Below are positions 7,649-15,382 of a stretch of 27,670 nucleotides of DNA, piece after piece. Source of the DNA: Flavobacteriales bacterium. Lineage in GTDB: Bacteria > Bacteroidota > Bacteroidia > Flavobacteriales_D > Crocinitomicaceae. The stretch covers positions 1 through 27,670 of the forward strand of contig CANJQZ010000003.1 of the NCBI GenBank assembly GCA_947476515.1. The letters run 5' to 3'. A program made the position numbers and the translations under genes. The first letter of the stretch is position 1. Every line of letters starts with the position of its first letter. The notes under the pieces are model-generated. The model saw nothing but the letters and a program-made list of their open reading frames with translations. It made no database searches and had not been told where the DNA came from.

Positions 7649-8319
7649 GCAAAACAATTCTGTTCATTTTTATTGGAACTCTCATCTTCTCCTGTACAGA
7701 AGAACAAACAAAATTACCGATTCTTGGGAATGCAGATTTAGTATATCACAAAAAAGATGGTGTAACAAAAGCAGATACGGTTTATCCGAAAATTCCAGCT
7801 TTTACCTTTTTGAATGAGGATTCAATTTTGGTAACCAATAACAACTTTAAAAATAAAATTTGGATCGTCGAATTTTTCTTTGCTACTTGTCCAACTATAT
7901 GTCCAATCATGCAAAAGCAATTGAAGAATGTAGTTAAAGCAACACAAGGATTTGAAAATAATATTGAATTTATTTCCTTCACGATTGATCCAACACACGA
8001 TAGCCCTTCAAAGTTAAAGACATATAAAAAGCGAAATAATATTTTAAATAAAAACTGGACTTTTTTAACTGGGGACGAAGCAACTACCCATCGCTTAGGC
8101 ATAGAAAATTTTTTAACTTTTGCCGGGCGTAATGAAGAGGCATTAGGTGGATATGCACATTCTGGATCTTTTACTTTAGTAGATAAAGCAGGATATGTTC
8201 GCGGTGTTTATAATGTAACTAATTTTGATCTCAGTGTGAACAAAAGCGAATATAATAGGTTAATTAATGATGTTGAATCTCTTTTAATAAATGAATATGG
8301 AATTTCTAAATCCAAATAA
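7645..8319 (+). CDS. SCO1/SenC family copper chaperone lipoprotein
   Basis: SCO proteins deliver copper to, or reduce the thiols of, the CuA site of cytochrome oxidase subunit II. The 224-residue product begins with a lipoprotein signal ending LIFSC (Cys17), so it should be membrane tethered outside the cytoplasm. It carries FFFATCPTICPIM with C82 and C86 (CxxxC), FISFTIDPTHDSP, and the copper-ligand His172 in YAHSGSFTLVDKAG, i.e. the full SCO set. The start is a GTG overlapping the TGA of the previous gene (GTGA), typical of coupled translation. Its 3' end overlaps the DUF420 gene by up to 29 nt. Together with the preceding SCO-like gene it forms a tandem pair inside the oxidase operon. Confidence 0.93.
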   Translation: MSKTILFIFIGTLIFSCTEEQTKLPILGNADLVYHKKDGVTKADTVYPKIPAFTFLNEDSILVTNNNFKNKIWIVEFFFATCPTICPIMQKQLKNVVKATQGFENNIEFISFTIDPTHDSPSKLKTYKKRNNILNKNWTFLTGDEATTHRLGIENFLTFAGRNEEALGGYAHSGSFTLVDKAGYVRGVYNVTNFDLSVNKSEYNRLINDVESLLINEYGISKSK

Positions 8320-8866
8320 AGAAAAACAAGTAAGACTTATATTTATAATTGTTTCCATTGTGATTCCTGTCGTAGTTGCTGCGCTATTTAAAATAAATAT
8401 CGAAGGAGTTGACCTGGGTTTTTTACCGCCTTTTTATGCTGGATTAAATGCAGCAACTGCAATTTTACTTATATCTGCATTAATGGCGATTAAAAAACAA
8501 AATCAAAAGTTACACCGCTTATTAATGCGTTTTGCCTTATTGTTGTCCTTATTGTTTTTAGTATGCTATGTTGCCTATCATATAACTTCAGCACCTACAG
8601 TTTTTGGAGATACAAATCATAATGGAATCCTAGAAAATTCGGAGAAGTTAGTAGTGGGTAGTTTAAGGTCTATTTATGTTATCCTATTATTATCACATAT
8701 TCTATTAAGTGTAGCTGTAATACCCATGGTATTGTTTACTTATTTAAATGCTTGGAAAGGAGACTATGTAAAGCACAAAAAATTGGCTCGTTTTTCATTT
8801 CCAATTTGGCTTTATGTAGCTATAACTGGTGTGATCGTGTATTTTATGATCTCTCCTTATTATTAA
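8291..8866 (+). CDS. DUF420 membrane protein (CtaM-like oxidase maturation factor)
   Basis: The 191-residue protein has about five membrane helices and the conserved pattern of DUF420: HRLLMRFALLLSLLFLVCY after the second helix, a YH in the next helix (VAYHITS), LLLSHILLSVAVIPMV, and near the C-terminus HKKLARFSFPIWLYVAITG. In Firmicutes the DUF420 protein CtaM (YozB) is needed for heme A-type oxidase maturation; here the position at the end of a cox operon supports a similar job, though Bacteroidota homologues are mostly untested to my knowledge. Two in-frame starts exist, ATG at 8291 and at 8297 (MEFLNP); both overlap the SCO gene. The TAA overlaps the stop codon of the convergent OmpA gene by four nucleotides (TTAA, 8863-8866). 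Confidence 0.9.
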   Translation: MNMEFLNPNKEKQVRLIFIIVSIVIPVVVAALFKINIEGVDLGFLPPFYAGLNAATAILLISALMAIKKQNQKLHRLLMRFALLLSLLFLVCYVAYHITSAPTVFGDTNHNGILENSEKLVVGSLRSIYVILLLSHILLSVAVIPMVLFTYLNAWKGDYVKHKKLARFSFPIWLYVAITGVIVYFMISPYY

Positions 8867-10008
8867 TTGATCTGAATTTCTACCCTTCGATTGGCTTCTC
8901 GCTCATTGTCATCTTTAGGGTCTGTAAAAACTGGTTTTGTATTTCCAAATCCTACAGCGGAAAGTCTTCTTGCATTAACGCCATTATCAATCAAATACCG
9001 CATTATCTTTTCCGCTCTTTTTTTTGATAAGCGTTGTGCGCTTAAATTGTTCTTTCCCTCTCCATTTACATGCCCTTGAATTTCAATTGCTATTCCCCCA
9101 TTTAATACAAGAAAATCTTTAAGGCGTTTCAATTTAGGCATTGATTCATCTAGTATTATGGCTAACCCCCCCACAAAATTTATATCATCTAGTTTTGCAG
9201 TTGATCCTTTTGATAAGGAAGTTAATACAATAGTATCAAAAGTATCATGAGAACCATCAATTTTATGTAGGGTTAAGTCCTTTGAAAAATAGCCTTGTGC
9301 ATCAATTCTAATGGTAGCTTTTAATTTTTTGGTGTTGTTCAAATACAAATGACTCGCGCGATAAGTTCCATCAAGACTACCTGCCTCAGACAAATAAATT
9401 CTTGCGCTTACTGGCATTTTGCTTTGCTCATCAATTATAATTAGATGATATATTGGGGCTCCATAAATATGCGCCAAGTCTAACAATACAGAATCTACAA
9501 TTTTATCACCTGCTTCAGTTTTGGCTTCAAATCCCAATTTTACCACCAAACTGTCTTTACTATTTTTTTTCGTGTTAAAAGCGAAATAATATGACCTCCC
9601 TTCTGGTAAGAATAAATGCGAAAATTTTGTGGTGAGATTTGTTGCTAAAATAGATTCATGGAAGAGTAGATTTGCTTCTTTGTCTTCAATTTTATCACAA
9701 GAATTTTCGGTAGGACAATCTAGGATGTATATACTTAACGGGGTATGGCAACCCAAAATTTGCAAGGACAAATCTCCAGAAGTTACAGGTGAAAAATTGA
9801 GCCAAATAGTATTAGTTGTTGCACTATCTTCTTTTGCATAACCATATAAATTGGATTGATCATGTTTGGATTTTCCCAAAAAATTTAATCTATACAAAGC
9901 ATTAGCACTAATAGAAACACTACCAGAACAATTAGCATAATCAGATTTTTGCCCCCACAAATTAGTCAAGCAAATTAGACCAAAAAAAAGAAGTGTAAAA
10001 AGCTTCAT
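8863..10008 (-). CDS. Secreted OmpA-family outer membrane protein
   Basis: The 381-residue protein opens with a clear signal peptide (MKLFTLLFFGLICLTNLWG, cleaved before QKSDY). The first ~170 residues look like a secreted beta-rich domain. A central stretch (about 185-265, HLIIIDEQSKMPVSARIYL and later IDAQGYFSKDL) resembles the carboxypeptidase-regulatory-like beta-sandwich often fused to OmpA domains in Bacteroidota. The last ~105 residues are an OmpA C-terminal domain: IEIQGHVNGEGKNNLSAQRL, KRAEKIMRYLIDNGV, RLSAVGFGNTKP and NRRVEIQI at the very end, which binds peptidoglycan in this family. It follows the DUF4403 lipoprotein by 16 nt on the same strand, so the two are probably co-transcribed. 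It may anchor an outer membrane component to the cell wall. Confidence 0.9.
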   Translation of the reverse strand: MKLFTLLFFGLICLTNLWGQKSDYANCSGSVSISANALYRLNFLGKSKHDQSNLYGYAKEDSATTNTIWLNFSPVTSGDLSLQILGCHTPLSIYILDCPTENSCDKIEDKEANLLFHESILATNLTTKFSHLFLPEGRSYYFAFNTKKNSKDSLVVKLGFEAKTEAGDKIVDSVLLDLAHIYGAPIYHLIIIDEQSKMPVSARIYLSEAGSLDGTYRASHLYLNNTKKLKATIRIDAQGYFSKDLTLHKIDGSHDTFDTIVLTSLSKGSTAKLDDINFVGGLAIILDESMPKLKRLKDFLVLNGGIAIEIQGHVNGEGKNNLSAQRLSKKRAEKIMRYLIDNGVNARRLSAVGFGNTKPVFTDPKDDNEREANRRVEIQIN

Positions 10009-10024
10009 AACGCTTTGAAACGCA

Positions 10025-11416
10025 TCAATGCATTTTTAGTTTCAATTGCCCTTTTAATTCACTTCTCAATATCAAATAATTAGAAGTTAAGAAAATTTCT
10101 TTAATCCTCATTTCCTCTATTGAACCTGCCATATCAACATCAATAGTAAGAGATCCATTCAATTCCTTTGTTATGGTTTTTTGAGCATCTATTAGATAAG
10201 GATTTAAATCAAAAATTGCATTTTTCTCAAGCTCTTGGAGGATTCGGTCATTAAATAACCAACGGGCTGTTTTTAACAATAAACTTTTTGTCTCTATTTC
10301 GAAACTCATGTTTTCCATGGAAATTTTTTGTGTAAGTGTATCAAGAACCGGCAGTGCTGTTAAATAAAACACACCACTTTTAGTACCTTCAAAATGCAAA
10401 GAAAAAACCATTCGATTGTCTTGACTGCCCTCAATCTTTAATTCACTAATTATGATTTTTTTGCGTTTAAACTTGAGCTCTTTTCCCCTAAGTTCCTTAT
10501 TTACGATGGCGGTAAGAGAATCATATGAGGCACTAATATCAATGGCCATTTGGATTCCTTTGGTTTTTTTAAATTCTTTTAAGTCGGGTAAAGGTTGAGC
10601 TTTTAATTGCAAAGCTTCTGTGCTTACCATTGGAGCAACCTTTAAATTAATATCAACTGCAACCTTATTTTTTAAAAAGATAAGGTCACTTACTGATGCC
10701 GCTATAGGATTTAAATATAGGAATCCATACCCTTCAATTGCAATAGGCTCCTGAAGTTCTTTCCATGTTGATTTTAGATCACTTCTTATATCAATAGCTT
10801 CAATTTGTTTATCAATTTCTTGTTCTAATAGTTTTAATTCCTCTTTTACTTGTTTTTTAACTTCTGAGGTAGCATCATATTTAAACAATGAAATGACGCA
10901 AGGATTTAATAAATCAAATTTTGACAAAGAAGTGGAGGACTCAAATTGGCCTTTATTATTGAATGATATCTGAGTCTTGTAGCCTATCTTAATTGATAAG
11001 GGATTAATTGTTCCACATTCGGAATAAACTCTTGGTGTTACGCAGCTGCCTTTGTCATTGAAAAGTGAATGACACTTAGGACAATAGTTCAATTTTAATT
11101 GAAAATTTCCGAGTACTTCATAATATATATGATCGGGGAAAAAGAAAAAGTCAATTGGCTTCCTATTTAATATATACGAATAACTAATGCCTTCACATTG
11201 CTGCTCTCCACCTTCAAAGGTTTTTGGGAGCGCCTTTTCAATATCTTTAAGGTGTTGACTAAGGTCTATTTCTAATGGTATCGTGATAATGGATGGCTCT
11301 TGATTGAGTGGTGGGGGGACAATTATTTTGTATTTAGGAGGAAGTGCTTCAATTGGCTTACAAGAATAGAACAGCAATAATAAAATAAGGGTGCCGCAAA
11401 ATTGATGTGTTCTCAT
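10025..11416 (-). CDS. DUF4403 family lipoprotein
   Basis: The 463-residue protein begins with a lipoprotein signal peptide (LILLLLFYSC, Cys19), so it should be lipid-anchored in the envelope. The repeated alternation of beta-type segments and the motif SIITIPLEIDLSQHLKDIE near the N-terminus (about 42-60), followed by IEKALPKTFEGG, match the DUF4403 family found mainly in Bacteroidota, whose function is unknown. A Cys-rich stretch (YCPKCHSLFNDKGSC, about 105-120, with another Cys about 13 residues on) could form disulfides or bind metal. A charged helical stretch (KKQVKEELKLLEQEIDKQIE) lies near 186-205. It sits 16 nt upstream of the OmpA-family gene, suggesting a shared envelope role. ATG at 11416 is the only good start. 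Family call is fairly sure; function is not known. Confidence 0.75.
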   Translation of the reverse strand: MRTHQFCGTLILLLLFYSCKPIEALPPKYKIIVPPPLNQEPSIITIPLEIDLSQHLKDIEKALPKTFEGGEQQCEGISYSYILNRKPIDFFFFPDHIYYEVLGNFQLKLNYCPKCHSLFNDKGSCVTPRVYSECGTINPLSIKIGYKTQISFNNKGQFESSTSLSKFDLLNPCVISLFKYDATSEVKKQVKEELKLLEQEIDKQIEAIDIRSDLKSTWKELQEPIAIEGYGFLYLNPIAASVSDLIFLKNKVAVDINLKVAPMVSTEALQLKAQPLPDLKEFKKTKGIQMAIDISASYDSLTAIVNKELRGKELKFKRKKIIISELKIEGSQDNRMVFSLHFEGTKSGVFYLTALPVLDTLTQKISMENMSFEIETKSLLLKTARWLFNDRILQELEKNAIFDLNPYLIDAQKTITKELNGSLTIDVDMAGSIEEMRIKEIFLTSNYLILRSELKGQLKLKMH

Positions 11417-11495
11417 ATTTCTTGAAAATATTTTAAGTGAAGTTAATTTAAAGTTACGAAAAATAAAACTTTAAAAAAGGTCAATTTTTTGCAAT

Positions 11496-11521
11496 AAAAA
11501 AGGGGCCTAGGCCCCTTTTTT
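11496..11521 (-). terminator. Terminator of icd
   Basis: A near-perfect palindrome with a GGGGCC/GGCCCC stem (11502-11515), TA loop and flanking A6 and T6 tracts. In the minus direction the A-tract overlaps the icd stop codon and the stem is followed by a T run. Being symmetric it could also act on plus-strand transcripts. Confidence 0.85.
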
Positions 11522-12749
11522 AGTTCATTTTTTGTTTTAAACCTTCATCAAGGGCATCCAAAAATTCTTCTGTATAAACATAATGTTCACCATGATTCAC
11601 TTTATTTCCATGTATACATACTGCTAAATCTTTAGTCATTATTCCTGCTTCGACTGTATCAATACAAATTTGCTCTAGTGCCAAACAAAAATTAATAAGC
11701 TCTTGATTTCCATCTAATTTTCCTCTAAAAGCTAATCCTCTTGTCCAGGCAAATATAGAAGCAATTGGATTGGTAGATGTTTTTTTGCCCGCTTGATAAT
11801 CTCTAAAGTGACGCGTTACAGTTCCATGAGCTGCTTCTGCTTCCATTATTTCACCATCTGGTGTGATCAATACCGAAGTCATTAATCCCAAGGAACCAAA
11901 TCCTTGAGCAACAGTATCAGATTGCACATCACCATCGTAATTTTTACAAGCCCAAACAAAATTACCATGCCATTTAAGCGCTGAGGCAACCATGTCGTCA
12001 ATTAATCTATGCTCATAAACTATCCCTGCGGCATCAAACTTTACCTTGTAATCAGATTGAAAGATCTCCTCGAAAATATCCTTAAATCGACCATCATATT
12101 TTTTTAGAATGGTGTTTTTAGTAGACAAATAAAGTGGCCATTTTTTACTCAATGCCATATTAAAACAACTGTGCGCAAAACCTATTATAGATTCGTCGGT
12201 ATTGTACATTGCCATTCCAACGCCATCCCCTTGAAAATTATATACATCAAATTGTTGCACTTCCCCACCATTTTCAGGTGTAAAAGTCATTGTTAATTTT
12301 CCTTTTCCTTTAAATACAGCATCAGTCGCTCTATATTGATCTCCAAAAGCATGACGACCAACAATAATAGGTGCCGTCCAATTACTTACCAATCTTGGAA
12401 CATTTTGCATCACAATGGGCTCTCTGAAAACTGTACCATCCAAAATATTTCTAATCGTACCATTGGGAGATTTCCACATAGATTTCAGATTAAACTCTTG
12501 AACTCTTGCTTCATCAGGTGTGATCGTCGCACATTTGATCCCAACTTTATACTTTTTGATAGCTTCCGCTGCATCAATTGTGATTTGATCATTGGTTTCA
12601 TCTCTTTTTTCAATACCTAAATCATAGTACTTAATATCTAAATCTACATAAGGCAAGATAAGTTTATCCTTGATAAATTTCCAGATGATTCTTGTCATCT
12701 CATCACCATCCAATTCAACTACTGGATTTGCTACACTAATTTTTGACAT
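11520..12749 (-). CDS. icd: NADP-dependent isocitrate dehydrogenase, eukaryotic type
   Basis: This TCA-cycle enzyme decarboxylates isocitrate to 2-oxoglutarate with NADP. The 409-residue sequence is of the homodimeric IDH1/IDH2-like class, not the E. coli Icd class: VVELDGDEMTRIIW at the N-terminus, CATITPDEARVQEF, WKSPNGTIRNILDGTVFREP (the phosphate/isocitrate-binding SPNGTIRN), YRATDAVF, and the signature NYDGDVQSDTVAQGFGSLGL around residue 270. Metal-binding Asp residues lie in DDMVA and in that signature. Length is normal for the class. The frame is open seven codons further up from a TTG, but that TTG is part of the TATTTTTG -7 box, so ATG at 12749 is chosen. It has its own promoter box between it and rlmF, and its own terminator. 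Confidence 0.97.
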   Translation of the reverse strand: MSKISVANPVVELDGDEMTRIIWKFIKDKLILPYVDLDIKYYDLGIEKRDETNDQITIDAAEAIKKYKVGIKCATITPDEARVQEFNLKSMWKSPNGTIRNILDGTVFREPIVMQNVPRLVSNWTAPIIVGRHAFGDQYRATDAVFKGKGKLTMTFTPENGGEVQQFDVYNFQGDGVGMAMYNTDESIIGFAHSCFNMALSKKWPLYLSTKNTILKKYDGRFKDIFEEIFQSDYKVKFDAAGIVYEHRLIDDMVASALKWHGNFVWACKNYDGDVQSDTVAQGFGSLGLMTSVLITPDGEIMEAEAAHGTVTRHFRDYQAGKKTSTNPIASIFAWTRGLAFRGKLDGNQELINFCLALEQICIDTVEAGIMTKDLAVCIHGNKVNHGEHYVYTEEFLDALDEGLKQKMN

Positions 12750-12767
12750 GCTTATATTTTTATGCTG

Positions 12768-12775
12768 CAAAAATA
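12768..12775 (-). promoter_or_regulatory. -7 box of icd
   Basis: TATTTTTG followed by C on the minus strand matches TAnnTTTG(C), 18 nt before the icd ATG. No convincing -33 TTG is visible. Confidence 0.4.
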
Positions 12776-12801
12776 AGGAATATTTATTGACATTTTCCCT
12801 C

Positions 12802-13725
12802 TTAACTTTCTAGTTCCTTAAATGACCATGCCAAAATTCTACTCATCTTATTTCCTTGTTGCATTGGGATTACCTGAATTGATTTTGCTCCTTTTTGATT
12901 TAATATTATTTCTAAAGGCTTCAGGTGTTCTTTTTTTGAAACAAGGGTTGTAAACCAAAAGCACTGATGAGCAAAGGCCACACTTTGTAAAATCATTTGT
13001 TTTATGAACTGAAATTCACCTCCCTCACACCAAAGCTCATTTGCTTGTCCACCAAAATTTAATACTGGTTCTTTTGTGTTTTTGTTGGTTAGCCCTTTGA
13101 TTTTTCTGACACTTCCTTCTTTTGCAGCAATAGCAGAGGAATGAAATGGTGGGTTACACATAGTCAAGTCGAAATAATCTCCTGGTAAGACGATACCTTC
13201 AAATACATTTTCAGCCTTCTCTTGTTTTCTTAATGTGATCTTATGGTTGAGATCGTTGTTCGAAATATTTATTTGAGCAATTTCCAATGCTTTTTCATTG
13301 AAATCAACGCCTACAAAATCCCAATTATAAATTTGTACTCCAAGAAGAGGATAAATACAATTGGCGCCAGTTCCAATGTCTAAACAACGACGGGATCGAT
13401 TTCGAAGCTTAACCTGGCTATCCATTAAATCTGCTAAGTAATGCAGATAATCTGCTCTTCCAGGAATTGGTGGACATAAAAAGTTTGAGGGAATGGACCA
13501 AAATTTCAAACGATAACAACTTAACAATAAAGCTGTATTGAGACTTTTAACGGCGATTGGGTCGGCAAAATCAATACTTGTATCTCCGAATTTATTGATT
13601 TTTAAATGTTGCTCTAAACTCGGAAATGAACTCACTAATGTATTAAAATCATACCGTTCTCGATGTACATTTCTTGGATGTAATCCTGTTTTTATTTCAG
13701 ATGGAGTACTAGAGCTATCTTTCAT
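12802..13725 (-). CDS. rlmF: 23S rRNA (adenine(1618)-N6)-methyltransferase
   Basis: RlmF (YbiN) methylates A1618 of 23S rRNA using S-adenosylmethionine. The 307-residue protein shows the family's N-terminal block LHPRNVHRERYDF (15-27), CPPIPGRADYLHYLADL (84-100), the SAM-binding DIGTGANCIYPLLG (116-129), VGVDFNEKALEIA, and the amino-methyltransferase catalytic motif NPPFHSS (191-197). It also has GGQANELWCEGGE further on, which is typical of this family. Length is normal. ATG at 13725 fits the start of family members. The gene is divergent from the SGNH hydrolase gene, with 192 bp between starts, and lies 52 nt upstream of the icd start. Confidence 0.95.
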   Translation of the reverse strand: MKDSSSTPSEIKTGLHPRNVHRERYDFNTLVSSFPSLEQHLKINKFGDTSIDFADPIAVKSLNTALLLSCYRLKFWSIPSNFLCPPIPGRADYLHYLADLMDSQVKLRNRSRRCLDIGTGANCIYPLLGVQIYNWDFVGVDFNEKALEIAQINISNNDLNHKITLRKQEKAENVFEGIVLPGDYFDLTMCNPPFHSSAIAAKEGSVRKIKGLTNKNTKEPVLNFGGQANELWCEGGEFQFIKQMILQSVAFAHQCFWFTTLVSKKEHLKPLEIILNQKGAKSIQVIPMQQGNKMSRILAWSFKELES

Positions 13726-13917
13726 TATTAGACTTAGTTAAAGTAGGCATTTCTAACCATTAGAAAGAACTAATAATTAACATTTAAGATAAAAGTGATT
13801 GCTATATTCAGTTTTTCAATCCCTTCTAATTTTAAGTAAATTTACTTATGTTTACACGCTTGTACGAAAATACCATTTGTAATTCAATTGACATAAATTT
13901 ATAAACAAGAAAAGGAA

Positions 13918-14691
13918 ATGAAGATAAAATTCACCTTACTTCTGATCATAATTTTTCTTGCCTCTGGAGTTTTTTCTAAAGAAGTTCAGCATATTTTATT
14001 CATTGGTAATTCCTTTACCTATAGAAATCATTTGCCTAAAATGTTTGGGGACTTAGCAAAAAGCAATGGAAAACAAGTTGATGTGCAATGGAATGTGCGA
14101 GGTAAAACATCTTTCTATCAGCATATAGGCAGACCAGAATTATTTAAAGCCATTCGATGGAAAAAATGGGACATTGTTGTACTTCAAGGATCCAGTAGAG
14201 ATTTTTTGAAAGGAGATGCTTATTTACAGAAACGCACCTTACCTGCCCTCCGCAAAATGATTCATGCGATTCACAAAAGAAATCCGGATGCACAGATTGT
14301 ATTTTACATGACTTGGGCCTACAAAAATGGATATAAACCTATTCATAAAGCAAATACTTTCAGCAAGATGACCAATTTGGTGGCAAAAGAATATCTAGAA
14401 GTGGCAAAATTATTTGACGCTTCTGTTGCTCCGGTTGGGTTGTTTTGGAAAAGTTTAAAATCCAAAAACCCAAAAATTAAATTGCACCAGCCAGACAGAG
14501 GACATCCAAGTAAATTAGGTTCCTTTGCTACGGCTTGTTGCATGTATTGCGCCTTTTATGAGGAACCCGTGAAGAAGATTCCAGTGACACAAAGCAGTAT
14601 AAAATATGCAGACTATATTCGCAGAAGCGCTAATAATTTTGTTCTATCTAATCATTGGAAAACAGAAGATCTTAGTTCTAAGAATAAATAG
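13918..14691 (+). CDS. Secreted SGNH/DUF4886-like hydrolase
   Basis: The 257-residue protein has a signal peptide (residues 1-20, MKIKFTLLLIIIFLASGVFS) and an SGNH-hydrolase layout. The nucleophile block is ILFIGNSFTYRNHLP (Ser32 in GNSFT), the second block contains Gly62 in VRGKTS, the third is WDIVVLQGSS, and the catalytic Asp/His pair is D193 and H196 in DRGHPSKLGS. The GNSFT form and spacing fit DUF4886-type proteins of Bacteroidota. Such enzymes remove acyl or acetyl groups from carbohydrates or lipids, but the substrate here cannot be inferred. An AAGGA-like Shine-Dalgarno (AAAAGGAA) precedes the ATG, which is unusual among its neighbours. It stands alone; a palindrome-rich gap follows. 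Confidence 0.82.
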   Translation: MKIKFTLLLIIIFLASGVFSKEVQHILFIGNSFTYRNHLPKMFGDLAKSNGKQVDVQWNVRGKTSFYQHIGRPELFKAIRWKKWDIVVLQGSSRDFLKGDAYLQKRTLPALRKMIHAIHKRNPDAQIVFYMTWAYKNGYKPIHKANTFSKMTNLVAKEYLEVAKLFDASVAPVGLFWKSLKSKNPKIKLHQPDRGHPSKLGSFATACCMYCAFYEEPVKKIPVTQSSIKYADYIRRSANNFVLSNHWKTEDLSSKNK

Positions 14692-14723
14692 AATTTTGAC
14701 TGATCGCGTTCTTAACACAATAT

Positions 14724-14763
14724 CTTTTTGGCATGATTTTAAACAAAAATACATGCCAAAAAG
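14724..14763. repeat. 12-bp inverted repeat
   Basis: CTTTTTGGCATG (14724-14735) and its exact complement CATGCCAAAAAG (14752-14763) flank a 16-nt loop, 33 nt after the SGNH hydrolase stop. It may serve as that gene's terminator, although there is no T-run directly after the stem. Confidence 0.6.
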
Positions 14764-14783
14764 GAATTTGTTTTTATTTTTTC

Positions 14784-14894
14784 GCTGGATTTTATCCAGC
14801 TATTGATATTCAACCCCTCTGCGGTTAAATTATTTAGAAGGGGTGTATTTTGTGTTTTTACGAATGATCTTCAACCCCTCACGGGGTTAAAAAT
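14784..14894. repeat. REP-like palindrome cluster
   Basis: A GCTGGAT-TTT-ATCCAGC hairpin (14784-14800) is followed by two copies of a unit beginning TTCAACCCCTC (14809-14830 and 14870-14894). The second copy forms an AACCCC/GGGGTT stem with a TCAC loop; the first appears to have lost two G from its right arm. The remaining gap sequence is AT-rich with no gene. The layout recalls REP/REPIN-type intergenic repeats, but copy number cannot be seen from one window. Confidence 0.5.
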
Positions 14895-14936
14895 TAGTCT
14901 TGTGGGATAATTAAGAGCCGTCAAATAGATAAGGAA

Positions 14937-15368
14937 TTATTCCTTCTTCTTCAACGGCTTACTGAATTTTAATGCTAGAAAAGCCATTGGAAAATAAGCT
15001 AAGAGTAAATCCATTAGAGTAAACCACAAAGGGGAGGGAAGCATCAGCACCATCATTAATCCTCCAATAAAAAATAACCCTGCAACAGAATAAGCTGCAG
15101 TATTAGACCATAGATTGCAGTATTTACTCACTAAAATTGCAGCAACAAAAGTTCCAAATGCATGGGCAAGAAAAGGAAATAAAAAATGCTCTGGACCCAT
15201 CAAATGCATTGCTTTTACTAATCCTTCTGTAGTTTGTAAATTAGAACCCGGAGGTGGAGGAATTATTTTTCCACTGATTCTTATTAAACTCATATTTACT
15301 GCACCACCAATAAAAATTGAAATGCAAAAGATAGCAGCTTGTTTCAACAAGAAAAATACTTTTTTCAT
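14937..15368 (-). CDS. Small four-helix membrane protein, function unknown
   Basis: The 143-residue protein has four predicted membrane helices: about 8-27 (LKQAAIFCISIFIGGAVNMS), 62-81 (FLFPFLAHAFGTFVAAIL), 88-110 (SNTAAYSVAGLFFIGGLMMV) and 112-133. Between helices 1 and 2 is GKIIPPPPGSN. The combination GGxVNM, IxPPP, HxxGPEHFLFPFLAHAxGT and MLPSPLWF recalls a small uncharacterised membrane family I have seen in Bacteroidota and other phyla, but I know no function for it. The C-terminus is basic (KPLKKKE), suggesting it faces the cytoplasm. It starts 14 nt after the fumC stop on the same strand and is probably transcribed with it. The stop codon falls inside a small palindrome (AAGGAA TTA TTCCTT). 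Confidence 0.8.
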   Translation of the reverse strand: MKKVFFLLKQAAIFCISIFIGGAVNMSLIRISGKIIPPPPGSNLQTTEGLVKAMHLMGPEHFLFPFLAHAFGTFVAAILVSKYCNLWSNTAAYSVAGLFFIGGLMMVLMLPSPLWFTLMDLLLAYFPMAFLALKFSKPLKKKE

Positions 15369-15382
15369 TTACGGAATATCAA

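Noticed and set aside
14937..14960. Palindrome at the end of the four-helix protein gene as a rho-independent terminator
   Set aside because: There is no T-run after the stem in the minus direction, so it is better grouped with the neighbouring palindromes.
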